Below, piece by piece: positions 1-6,628 of a DNA stretch of 7,253 bases. The stretch covers positions 1 through 7,253 of the forward strand of contig LUZL01000104.1 of the NCBI GenBank assembly GCA_001603615.1, written 5' to 3'. The notes beneath the pieces are model-generated. The model saw nothing but the letters and a program-made list of their open reading frames with translations, did not search any database and had not been told where the DNA came from. This DNA is from Bacteroidales bacterium Bact_20 (GTDB lineage Bacteria > Bacteroidota > Bacteroidia > Bacteroidales > DTU049). Position numbers and translations under genes: made by a program. Position 1 is the first letter of the stretch; every line of letters starts with the position of its first letter.

Positions 1-23
1 CTTTAAAAAATTATTAAAATACA

Positions 24-2378
24 ATGCATGTGAAATACTTATTCATTTTTAATTTATTTGTAATATTGAGCTTAACTTTAGTAGCACAAAACTATACAAT
101 ATCAGGATATGTAAAAGATGCTAAAAGTGGAGAGCAAATCATAGGAGCTTACGTATATATTACTGATCCTTTAAAAGGTACTACTACAAATCATTATGGA
201 TTTTATTCCCTCACACTACCTAAAGGGTCATATACACTTGAAGCCTCTGCTGTAGGATATGAGAAATGGACTAAGCAAATAAACTTAGATAAAAATTATG
301 AAATTAATATTGAGTTAAAAGAAAAAACATATTTGATAGATCAAGTAGTAGTAACGGCAGAGCGTTCAGATGCCAATGTACATGATGCAGAAATGGGAGT
401 AGTGAAAATGCCTGTAGAGAGGATTAAAACCATTCCTGTGTTATTCGGTGAAGTAGATGTGATAAAAACTATACAATTAACACCTGGTGTATTGACAGCA
501 GGAGAAGGCAGTAGTACATATTATGTGCGTGGTGGCGGTCCAGATCAAAATTTGATATTACTAGATGAGGCACCAGTATACAATGCTAATCATCTAATGG
601 GCTTTTTTTCTACATTTAATTCAGACGCTATACAATATATAGAATTATATAAATCTGGTATCCCCGCAAACTATGGTGGACGTATTTCTTCTGTATTAGA
701 CATTTCTATGAAAGAAGGTAATATGCGAAAATATCAATTAGAGGGAGGGATTGGATTAATATCTAGTAGACTAGCTGTACAGGGACCAATTAAAAAAGAT
801 ACCTCTTCATTCATATTAAGTGCTCGTCGTACCTATGCAGATATAGTAATGAGACCATTTATGAATACTCCTTTAGGTTATTATTTTTATGATATCAATG
901 CTAAAGCAAACTATATCATTTCTCCCAAAGATCGTATATTTATAAGTGGCTATTTCGGGAGGGATGTATTTGATGTCAAAGTAGCTGATGACAACTTCTC
1001 TACAAACATAGATTGGGGCAATGCTACCCTCACTGCTAGATGGAACCATTTATTCTCTCAAAAATTATTTTCTAATACTACTTTTATATATAGCGATTAT
1101 AAATTTAATTTTGGTGCTAAACAAGAACTATATAATGTACATTTAAATACATCTATAAGAGATTTTCAATTAAAATCAGATTTTGCTTATTTTTTAATAA
1201 ATGGTTGGAATATGAAATTTGGAGTAGAGGGCATACATCATACTTTCACTCCATATACAGCTTCTTTTACTATGGAAAATAGCCCACTCAATCTCGGTAA
1301 TCCTACAAAACTATATGCTTGGGAAACTGCTGGATACTTTCATACAGAGGGTGATATCAATAGATGGATTCGTATATCTACAGGTGTCAGACTAGGATAT
1401 TATCAACAAATAGGACCATTCACCAGATATATTTTTGATCCTATAACTCTAAATAATACTGATAGCATTGTTTATGATAAATTTAAAAAAATCGTAGATT
1501 ATTATCAATTGGAACCACGTTTCTTAGTTAGATTTAAAGTAGACAGTACAAGCTCTATTAAACTATCCGCTACTAGAAACACACAATTTATTCATATGGT
1601 ATCGCCTGTTAACGTAACTCTACCGACAGATTTATGGATACCTAGTACTGATAGCGTAAAACCTCAAGTAGGATATCAGGTATCATTAGGATATTTTCGT
1701 AATTTCTTTGATAATGCTCTAGAGCTTAGCATAGAAGGATATTATAAATGGTTATTTAATCAAATAGAATATAAAGAAGAATCACTTTATGAAAATTACA
1801 TTTTAACTAATTTAGATAATAATTTCACTTATGGTAAAGGTAGAGCTTATGGCATAGAACTATTTTTACAAAAAAAATATGGTACTTTAACTGGATGGAT
1901 AGGCTATAGCTATGGTAAAACGGAACGTACTTTTCCTAAGATTAACGATGGTAAAACTTTTCCTGCCAAATATGACCGTACACATGATGTAAGTTTAGTT
2001 TTAACATACAAAATAAGCAATGCTTTTAGTTTGTCAGGAGTATGGGTTTTTGCCACAGGTAATACAGCTACTGTACCAGTATCTAGATATTTTATTGAGG
2101 GTAATATAGTTACAGAATATAGCGATAGAAATGCTTTTCGCATGCCTTCATACCATAGAGCAGACCTTAGCCTTACTTGGTTTCCACAACATAAGAAAAA
2201 ACAAAGAAAAATAGAAGAAAGTTGGAATCTATCTATTTATAATGTCTACAATAGAAAAAATCCATATGTTATTTATTTTGATATAAACGGAGACATTACT
2301 AGTAATATGACTATCACAGCGAAGCAGCTTTCATTATTTCCTATTTTACCATCCATTACTTGGAATTTTAAATTTTAA
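24..2378 (+). CDS. TonB-dependent outer-membrane receptor with N-terminal carboxypeptidase-regulatory-like domain
   Basis: This 784-residue outer-membrane receptor would import a ligand using TonB/ExbBD energy. A signal peptide covers about residues 1-21 and ends LTLVAQ. Residues about 24-100 form a carboxypeptidase-regulatory-like beta-sandwich (ISGYVKDAKSGE, GFYSLTLPKGSY). DQVVVTAER at 106-114 resembles a TonB box. The plug follows at about 118-230, with YVRGGGPDQNLILLDEAPVY at 167-186 and the ANYGGRISSVLDI stretch after it. The rest is a beta-barrel rich in aromatic residues, ending WNFKF with the terminal Phe usual for BAM-assembled proteins. Length and domain order are normal for FecA-like Bacteroidota receptors; it is shorter than typical SusC proteins. 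ATG at 24 is the only start that keeps the signal peptide. The 23 upstream bases show no promoter, so any promoter lies outside the window. The gene next door at 2385 encodes its likely lipoprotein partner. The ligand cannot be read from the sequence. Confidence 0.95.
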   Translation: MHVKYLFIFNLFVILSLTLVAQNYTISGYVKDAKSGEQIIGAYVYITDPLKGTTTNHYGFYSLTLPKGSYTLEASAVGYEKWTKQINLDKNYEINIELKEKTYLIDQVVVTAERSDANVHDAEMGVVKMPVERIKTIPVLFGEVDVIKTIQLTPGVLTAGEGSSTYYVRGGGPDQNLILLDEAPVYNANHLMGFFSTFNSDAIQYIELYKSGIPANYGGRISSVLDISMKEGNMRKYQLEGGIGLISSRLAVQGPIKKDTSSFILSARRTYADIVMRPFMNTPLGYYFYDINAKANYIISPKDRIFISGYFGRDVFDVKVADDNFSTNIDWGNATLTARWNHLFSQKLFSNTTFIYSDYKFNFGAKQELYNVHLNTSIRDFQLKSDFAYFLINGWNMKFGVEGIHHTFTPYTASFTMENSPLNLGNPTKLYAWETAGYFHTEGDINRWIRISTGVRLGYYQQIGPFTRYIFDPITLNNTDSIVYDKFKKIVDYYQLEPRFLVRFKVDSTSSIKLSATRNTQFIHMVSPVNVTLPTDLWIPSTDSVKPQVGYQVSLGYFRNFFDNALELSIEGYYKWLFNQIEYKEESLYENYILTNLDNNFTYGKGRAYGIELFLQKKYGTLTGWIGYSYGKTERTFPKINDGKTFPAKYDRTHDVSLVLTYKISNAFSLSGVWVFATGNTATVPVSRYFIEGNIVTEYSDRNAFRMPSYHRADLSLTWFPQHKKKQRKIEESWNLSIYNVYNRKNPYVIYFDINGDITSNMTITAKQLSLFPILPSITWNFKF

Positions 2379-2384
2379 TGTATT

Positions 2385-3254
2385 ATGAAAAGTTATAAAA
2401 TCTTATTTCTGTTTTTATTAGTATTATTATATTCTTGCACTAAGGATATAGAGCTAGATCTACCAGAACCAGACAAAAAATATGTAATAGAAGGATATAT
2501 AGAAAATGGACATTATCCTGTGATAGCGGTAACTCGTAATAGCAGCTATTTCGATCCTATAAATAGTGAATATATAATGAATTTATTCGTTTTAGATGCT
2601 AAAGTTTACATTTCTAATGGTGAAACAATAGAAGAGTGCAGTCTATCTACAAATAATTTAATGAATGGAATATGGCCATTTTTATATTACACTACTAATC
2701 AAATGGTAGGAGAACTTGGCAAAACTTACTCTATAACCGTAATTATTGGCTCTGACACTATTACTGGATCTGATACCATGCCAAGCCAAGTTTATCTAGA
2801 CTCTCTTTGGTGTGAACCTATAAAAGGTAATGACACACTTAGAGATTTATGGATTTCGTGGACAGATCCACCACAGAAGAATTTTTATCGTTTTTTTACT
2901 AAAAGATTATCCAGAGATAATTATTTTGTTCCTTCTGCATTATTTGTATTAGATGATGTATATTTTAATAATCTATATTTCAAAGTTAATCTAGTGAGAG
3001 GAATAGAAAATATATATAATGATAGCACATATAGAGATACAGAAATAGGCAAATACAAAGTTGGTGATACAGTAATTGTAAAAACAACAAATCTAACTAG
3101 ACAACATTATAACTTTTGGCGAACAGCAGAACAAGAAATATATACGGGTGGAAGTCCTTTTATGAATCCAGTTAGAATAAGACATACCGTTGATGGTGGA
3201 TTAGGTGTATTTGGGTGCTATGCTGCCACTTATGATACAATAGTGATTTATTAA
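2385..3254 (+). CDS. DUF4249-family surface lipoprotein, partner of the TonB-dependent receptor
   Basis: This 289-residue lipoprotein starts with a basic, very hydrophobic signal peptide and a lipobox (LLYSC) with the lipidated Cys at residue 18. The mature end, CTKDIELD, is charged and acidic like the export signals that send Bacteroidota lipoproteins to the cell surface; surface location is an inference. Family traits are the early strand KYVIEGYIENG, the element VIAVTRNSSYFD after it, WTDPP in the middle, and the C-terminal GLGVFGCYAATYDTIVIY. DUF4249 genes regularly sit directly after TonB-dependent receptors of this subtype, as here (6 bp gap, same strand), so the two probably form one operon and one complex, loosely analogous to SusD with SusC. 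The biochemical role of DUF4249 is not established. The stop codon lies 2 bp from the stop of the opposing umuD gene. Confidence 0.88.
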   Translation: MKSYKILFLFLLVLLYSCTKDIELDLPEPDKKYVIEGYIENGHYPVIAVTRNSSYFDPINSEYIMNLFVLDAKVYISNGETIEECSLSTNNLMNGIWPFLYYTTNQMVGELGKTYSITVIIGSDTITGSDTMPSQVYLDSLWCEPIKGNDTLRDLWISWTDPPQKNFYRFFTKRLSRDNYFVPSALFVLDDVYFNNLYFKVNLVRGIENIYNDSTYRDTEIGKYKVGDTVIVKTTNLTRQHYNFWRTAEQEIYTGGSPFMNPVRIRHTVDGGLGVFGCYAATYDTIVIY

Positions 3255-3256
3255 TT

Positions 3257-3706
3257 TTATAACATCTTATGAATCACATAAGTAACTATTCCCCAGATGA
3301 TAAAATCGTCATTTTCATTAATTTTTATTGGTTTATACGATTCATTTGCTGGCATTAGCCATAATTCATTATTTATTTTCCTTAAAGTTTTCAAAGTAAA
3401 TTCCCCGTCAATATAGCATACTGCTTTAGCACCATCATAAGGCATTAAAGATTTATCTATAACTAAAATATCTCCATCAAATATTCCTGCATCCTGCATA
3501 GAATTTCCTCTAACTCTACCAAAAAAAGTAGCTGCTGGATGTTTTATTAATTCTTTATTTAAATCTAAACTTAGCTCTATATATTCTGACGCAGGTGAAG
3601 GGAAACCAGCACTTATGCCCTCTGCATATGGTAACGATCTTTCTAATTCATTGTCTGATTTAAAAATTTCAAGGTTTTCCTCAGTTTTTTGCTTTTTTTT
3701 ATTCAT
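3257..3706 (-). CDS. umuD: UmuD-type S24 serine peptidase (SOS mutagenesis protein), no umuC nearby
   Basis: The 149-residue product matches UmuD, which cleaves itself when stimulated by RecA-DNA filaments and then works with the UmuC polymerase (DNA Pol V). The cleavage site reads ISAGFPSPASEY, with the predicted cut between Ala33 and Gly34. The nucleophile is Ser69 in RGNSMQDAG and the general base Lys106 in DGEFTLKTL. The spacings Gly34-Ser69 (35) and Ser69-Lys106 (37) equal those recalled for E. coli UmuD (Gly25, Ser60, Lys97). There is no helix-turn-helix, so it is not LexA. The removable arm (33 residues) is longer than in E. coli (24) and Lys/Glu-rich. ATG at 3706 is chosen over an in-frame TTG at 3715. 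It lies 21 bp after rsmD on the same strand and is probably the last gene of that transcript. Unusually, what follows is a convergent lipoprotein gene and not umuC. Confidence 0.9.
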   Translation of the reverse strand: MNKKKQKTEENLEIFKSDNELERSLPYAEGISAGFPSPASEYIELSLDLNKELIKHPAATFFGRVRGNSMQDAGIFDGDILVIDKSLMPYDGAKAVCYIDGEFTLKTLRKINNELWLMPANESYKPIKINENDDFIIWGIVTYVIHKML

Positions 3707-3716
3707 GTGATGCAAA

Positions 3717-3754
3717 AAATTAACTTTTTATTGAAAAAAGGAGAAATTAACTTT
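3717..3754. repeat. 11-bp direct repeat pair at the rsmD-umuD junction
   Basis: AAATTAACTTT occurs at 3717-3727 and again at 3744-3754, in the same orientation and 27 bp apart. The first copy lies between the rsmD stop and the umuD start, and the second lies within the last codons of rsmD. It could be an operator for umuD or chance in AT-rich DNA. Confidence 0.35.
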
Positions 3755-4258
3755 GCCATATGATCTATGATCTACTAATCTCTTATGCTCGCTAAAGGAA
3801 ACCTTAGCTCCATGCTCTATTATTAAAACTCCTTCATCATACAATAGATTTTTATCAAAAATTATATCTGGTATTTTATCTATATTTTCTAAATTATATG
3901 GGGGATCAGCAAAAATAATATCAAATTTTTCTTTGCAATGTTGTATGAAATAAAAAGCATCTAATTGAAAAACTGAAATTGACTGCAAATTAATCTTGTC
4001 AATATTTGTTTGAATAAAATTATACCAAAACTCATTTTTTTCAATAGATATAACCTTTTTAGCACCTCTAGAAGCAAATTCATAAGAGATATTACCACTA
4101 CCACTGAAAAGATCTAAAACATCTATATCTCTAAAATCTGTATAATATCTCAAAATATTAAATAAGGCTTCTTTAGCAAAATCTGTCGTAGGACTTATAT
4201 CTATTTTGCTGGGTAGGATAATTTGTCGTTTTTTGTGAGAACCATCTATAATTCGCAT
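3728..4258 (-). CDS. rsmD: 16S rRNA (guanine(966)-N(2))-methyltransferase RsmD
   Basis: RsmD transfers a methyl group from S-adenosylmethionine to N2 of G966 of 16S rRNA during small-subunit assembly in the cytoplasm. The 176-residue protein has the family N-terminus (MRIIDGSHKKRQI, then SPTTDFAKEALFNIL at 22-36). It also has the SAM-binding loop DLFSGSGN at 49-56, an acidic residue after strand 2 (Glu73 in SIEKN), an Asp at the end of strand 3 (Asp100) and the catalytic DPPY at 118-121. It is a little shorter than E. coli RsmD. One oddity is that the usual RPTTD motif reads SPTTD, losing the Arg. The ATG start lies inside the end of the upstream DUF3822 gene (13-bp overlap), which suggests translational coupling. 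The rsmD-DUF3822 pairing is a recurring Bacteroidota arrangement as I recall it. Confidence 0.93.
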   Translation of the reverse strand: MRIIDGSHKKRQIILPSKIDISPTTDFAKEALFNILRYYTDFRDIDVLDLFSGSGNISYEFASRGAKKVISIEKNEFWYNFIQTNIDKINLQSISVFQLDAFYFIQHCKEKFDIIFADPPYNLENIDKIPDIIFDKNLLYDEGVLIIEHGAKVSFSEHKRLVDHRSYGKVNFSFFQ

Positions 4259-4995
4259 AACTCAATAGCAGAAATGTAAAAATGGAAATAATCATCTAAT
4301 AAATTTTCTCCATTAGACAAAAAATTAATATTTTTAAAATAAGGATTTATTTTATCTAATATTAAAGAATCTGGTGTGATAGCTCCTGAAACAAATAATG
4401 GCAAATCTAAGGTTAAAGTATCAGTTACATTTATGGCACTTGTTATATAATACAAGATATCCATTGGAGACACGTATTTCACTAAGTTATAAAACAACAA
4501 TTTCTTTTGTGAAACAACAGCAATAATAGCCATATTAGATCTTATATCAATAAATACCCCATCCAAAGATTTTTTTAATATAAATTTTAACCACAAATAT
4601 TCATGAGAGGTGTAGGGATATAAATTTATTTTTTCAGGTAAAGGGATTTTTTTATTTAACATCACAGAGTTTAAAGTAGGAAGTGCATTTATTTGTACAC
4701 TTTCATAATCTTCCCAGCCTAAAATTTGAGTAAAATCACTTTTAGAATATTTTAATAAAAAATCATTAGGTACTATAGTACTTTGCTCTGAAGCAATAAT
4801 AAAATTAAAATGAGGTAATTTGATTATTTCATTTTCAAAAATACTATCAAAAGACTCCCAAGGGCAAGAAAAAATTTTAACAGGTATCTTGTCATCAAAA
4901 AAAATATTGTAAGCCCCTTCATAAAAGAGGCTCACAATCGCATTATTAATTTCTAAATCAGGATTTAAAATTTTTTCAAAATTTTTTAAACTCAT
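4246..4995 (-). CDS. DUF3822 family protein, probable actin-like (ASKHA) fold, function unknown
   Basis: This 249-residue soluble protein has no signal peptide or membrane segment. The call rests on its position beside rsmD and on family-like stretches: the FNFIIASEQSTIVPNDFLL region at 64-82, HEYLWLKFIL at 131-140, and a C-terminal half with GVFIDIRSNMAIIAVVSQ at 146-163 followed by KLLFYNLVKYV at 165-175. The last two form a Asp-led beta-hairpin like the phosphate-loop hairpin of PilM/GspL-type actin-like proteins. LFVSGAI at 200-206 sits where those proteins have a second strand-loop, but the glycine-rich loop is weak, so ATP binding is doubtful. The true start is ATG at 4995, which shares one base with the upstream stop (TAATG); a TTG at 5004 lies inside that gene and is less likely. 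No experimental function is known to me. Confidence 0.8.
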   Translation of the reverse strand: MSLKNFEKILNPDLEINNAIVSLFYEGAYNIFFDDKIPVKIFSCPWESFDSIFENEIIKLPHFNFIIASEQSTIVPNDFLLKYSKSDFTQILGWEDYESVQINALPTLNSVMLNKKIPLPEKINLYPYTSHEYLWLKFILKKSLDGVFIDIRSNMAIIAVVSQKKLLFYNLVKYVSPMDILYYITSAINVTDTLTLDLPLFVSGAITPDSLILDKINPYFKNINFLSNGENLLDDYFHFYISAIELCEL

Positions 4996-5591
4996 TATTC
5001 CCAATTTCCATCGGTTATAGGTTCTGTAATAGAACCAAATTTAAGAACACCTTCAGGATCTACACCATATCTATCAAGATCGTAATCTTTCATAAAAGAT
5101 TTATAAGGTGCAGATACTTCTATAGTATTAACCCATACATTACCTTTATTAATTTTATCTACTCTAATCAAAAATGTATCTTTAGGTGTACCAGTAATAT
5201 CAGAGAAAGGAATGTACTTCAACTCTCTTGCATTAAAATTAGAAATATTTTTGAATAAAGAATCCTTTACAATTTTATAACCAACAGTATCTCTAAAGAA
5301 AACTGTGAAGGTAGTATCCTTAGGATCAGCTGTTAATTTAATAATTGGAATTTTACCAAATTCTATAAAATCTGCTAAAGAGTCCCAATTAGCAGTATAA
5401 CGATTATTTACTTGTAAAAACATTTGTTCAGCAGAACGGATATGTTTTAATTTTTCTATTACTGCAGTTTGCCTACGTTTAAATTCATTTTGAAATTTCA
5501 AAGGATCTGTAATGCTTCTAAATATTAATATAGCAAGTACTATTATAACAATCCATAGTACGACTTGCACAATTATTTTAGTAGTTTTCAT
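4995..5591 (-). CDS. Conserved single-pass membrane protein, pseudopilin-like N-terminus
   Basis: I do not recognise a named family. The 198-residue protein has a short basic N-terminus (MKTTK) and one strong transmembrane helix at about 7-24. A charged helix follows (about 31-60: FKRRQTAVIEKLKHIRSAEQ) that runs into FLQVNNRYTANWDSLADFI. The layout of hydrophobic helix, amphipathic helix, then an N-x-RYT...W-DSL motif resembles type II secretion pseudopilins and minor pilins, but the Gly/Glu prepilin cleavage motif is absent, so processing by a prepilin peptidase is not supported. The remainder is beta-rich and ends with the acidic DLDRYGVDPEG and TDGNWE. The topology is probably N-in with the bulk in the periplasm. 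It is the first gene of the minus-strand cluster, overlaps the DUF3822 gene by 1 bp, and has a candidate promoter about 20 bp upstream. Similar proteins next to DUF3822 occur in other Bacteroidota, from memory. Confidence 0.75.
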   Translation of the reverse strand: MKTTKIIVQVVLWIVIIVLAILIFRSITDPLKFQNEFKRRQTAVIEKLKHIRSAEQMFLQVNNRYTANWDSLADFIEFGKIPIIKLTADPKDTTFTVFFRDTVGYKIVKDSLFKNISNFNARELKYIPFSDITGTPKDTFLIRVDKINKGNVWVNTIEVSAPYKSFMKDYDLDRYGVDPEGVLKFGSITEPITDGNWE

Positions 5592-5610
5592 ATTATTACT
5601 GTTTTGTTCG

Positions 5611-5618
5611 CAAAATTA
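5611..5618 (-). promoter_or_regulatory. Candidate Bacteroidota -7 box (TAATTTTG) for the minus-strand cluster
   Basis: Read on the minus strand this is TAATTTTG, an exact match to the Bacteroidota sigma-ABfr -7 consensus TAnnTTTG. It ends 19 bp before the ATG at 5591, so transcription would start near 5604 with a leader of about 12 nt. The -33 position shows only a T-run without the expected G, so support is one box plus good placement. Confidence 0.45.
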
Positions 5619-5875
5619 AAAAAGAAATTAGTAATAAAAAAATTTTTTGAATAGAAGATATTAACTTTAAGAGAAATAAGTTATAAAAATAATAATATAT
5701 GATTCATACTTACATATCAGACTATCATATCATCAAAAAAACAATTATACTATTTTTTATTAGTAGTTAAGTTTAAAAATTAAATATTATTTGTTATACC
5801 AAATCATATTTTACTCGCCTCCACACTAATCAGATTTTTTTATCTTTCTTTTTTTAATATATTCATTTTTTTATC

Positions 5876-5883
5876 TATTTTTG
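5876..5883 (+). promoter_or_regulatory. Candidate Bacteroidota -7 box (TATTTTTG) for the glycosyltransferase operon
   Basis: TATTTTTG matches TAnnTTTG exactly and ends 28 bp before the ATG at 5912, which would give a start near 5890 and a leader of about 22 nt. The -33 region, around 5853-5856, is T-rich but lacks a clear TTTG. The leader that would result has no Shine-Dalgarno sequence, as is usual for this phylum. Confidence 0.45.
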
Positions 5884-5911
5884 ACAAAATTTTTCCCCAT
5901 TATTTTTTGTT

Positions 5912-6628
5912 ATGAATCTATCTATAATCATCCCTCTCTATAACGAAGAAAATACTATTTCTTTGGTTTTAGATAAATTAATAGCACTCCCTTTCCCACC
6001 ATTCATTAATTCAGTAGAGATAATTATTGTGGATGACTGCAGCACAGACTCATCTAATAGCGTTGTCGCAGAATATATTAAAGAAAAAAATTTTCAAATT
6101 AAATTATTATCAAATCCTGTGAATAAAGGTAAAGGATATGTTGTAAGAACTGGAATAAAAGTAGCTAGTGGCGATTTGATAATTATACAAGATGCTGATT
6201 TAGAACTAGATCCCAATGATATTCCTAAAATGTTAAATGCTCTATATGAATTGAATGTAGACTTTGTGAATGGAAGTAGGTATTTGCCTGGTATAGTGCG
6301 GCCTTTACCTTCTTTTAGTAGATATATGGGTAATAGATTATTTACATTATTAACCTCTTTTTTGATAAATGTGAAAATTTCTGATGTAGCTTGTGGATAC
6401 AAACTTTTCAAAAAAGATTTACTCAACAAAATAACATTAAAAGAAAATGGTTTTGGCTTTGAAGCTGAATTAATCATAAAAGCTATGCGTATAAATCCAA
6501 CAAAAGTATGTGAAGTGCCCGTACAATATATTCCACGTGATATGGATACAGGTAAAAAATTAAAAAATAGACACGCCTTTGGTATATTTTGGGTAATTTT
6601 GAAATACGGACTTTTTAGAGTTAAATGA
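5912..6628 (+). CDS. Family 2 glycosyltransferase, DPM1/polyprenyl-phosphate sugar synthase-like
   Basis: This 238-residue GT-A enzyme most likely moves a sugar from a nucleotide-sugar to a polyprenyl phosphate at the cytoplasmic face of the inner membrane. Motifs in order are: first strand LSIIIPLYNEENT (3-15), nucleotide-binding VDDCSTD (40-46), NPVNKGKGYVVRTG (68-81), metal-binding DAD in QDADLELDP (93-101), NGSRY (120-124), GNRLFTLLTSF (140-150), SDVACGYKLFKK (157-168), FGFEAELIIKA (181-191) and YIPRDMDTGKK (206-216). This set is typical of the dolichyl-phosphate mannose/glucose synthase branch. There is no C-terminal pair of membrane helices, so it is soluble or peripheral. ATG at 5912 is the only possible start: an in-frame TGA lies at 5882-5884 and no start codon comes between. 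The next gene overlaps by 4 bp (ATGA) and encodes a GT-C-like membrane protein that could use the product. Sugar specificity is unknown. Confidence 0.9.
   Translation: MNLSIIIPLYNEENTISLVLDKLIALPFPPFINSVEIIIVDDCSTDSSNSVVAEYIKEKNFQIKLLSNPVNKGKGYVVRTGIKVASGDLIIIQDADLELDPNDIPKMLNALYELNVDFVNGSRYLPGIVRPLPSFSRYMGNRLFTLLTSFLINVKISDVACGYKLFKKDLLNKITLKENGFGFEAELIIKAMRINPTKVCEVPVQYIPRDMDTGKKLKNRHAFGIFWVILKYGLFRVK

Larger units (their letters stand above)
5592..5911. other. Divergent AT-rich intergenic spacer
   Basis: These 320 bp separate the minus-strand cluster from the glycosyltransferase operon and contain no plausible gene. The right-hand 80 bp are dominated by T-runs on the plus strand. Each edge carries an exact TAnnTTTG box facing its gene. 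The centre has a short inverted repeat (ATATGAT at 5697-5703, ATCATAT at 5724-5730) and an overlapping direct repeat (CATATCA at 5713-5719 and 5726-5732). No tRNA, riboswitch or hairpin-plus-T-tract terminator is visible. Confidence 0.7.

Noticed and set aside
1910..2143. Open frame of 77 codons on the minus strand inside the receptor gene
   Set aside because: It lies wholly antisense to clear beta-barrel coding sequence and shows no domain, signal or conserved motif; it is a shadow of the real gene.
3266..3282. CTTATG-AATCA-CATAAG hairpin as a terminator between the convergent genes
   Set aside because: The stem is only 6 bp, AT-rich, inside the last umuD codons, and is not followed by a T-tract on either strand.
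3257..3706. LexA or phage repressor identity for the S24 peptidase
   Set aside because: The segment before the cleavage site is only 33 residues, Lys/Glu-rich, and has no helix-turn-helix; residues around Ser69 and Lys106 match UmuD.
3707..3715. TTG at 3715 as the umuD start
   Set aside because: It adds only Met-His-His and a proper ATG with A-rich codons follows at 3706.
3910..3917. TATTTTTG on the minus strand as a private umuD promoter
   Set aside because: It matches the -7 consensus but lies within rsmD codons near the essential DPPY, about 200 bp before umuD, with no -33 support. Chance matches are expected in such AT-rich DNA.
5901..5909. TATTTTTTG as a -7 box for the glycosyltransferase gene
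   Set aside because: It has one base too many between TA and TTTG, and transcription would begin past the only usable ATG at 5912. The exact match at 5876-5883 fits better.
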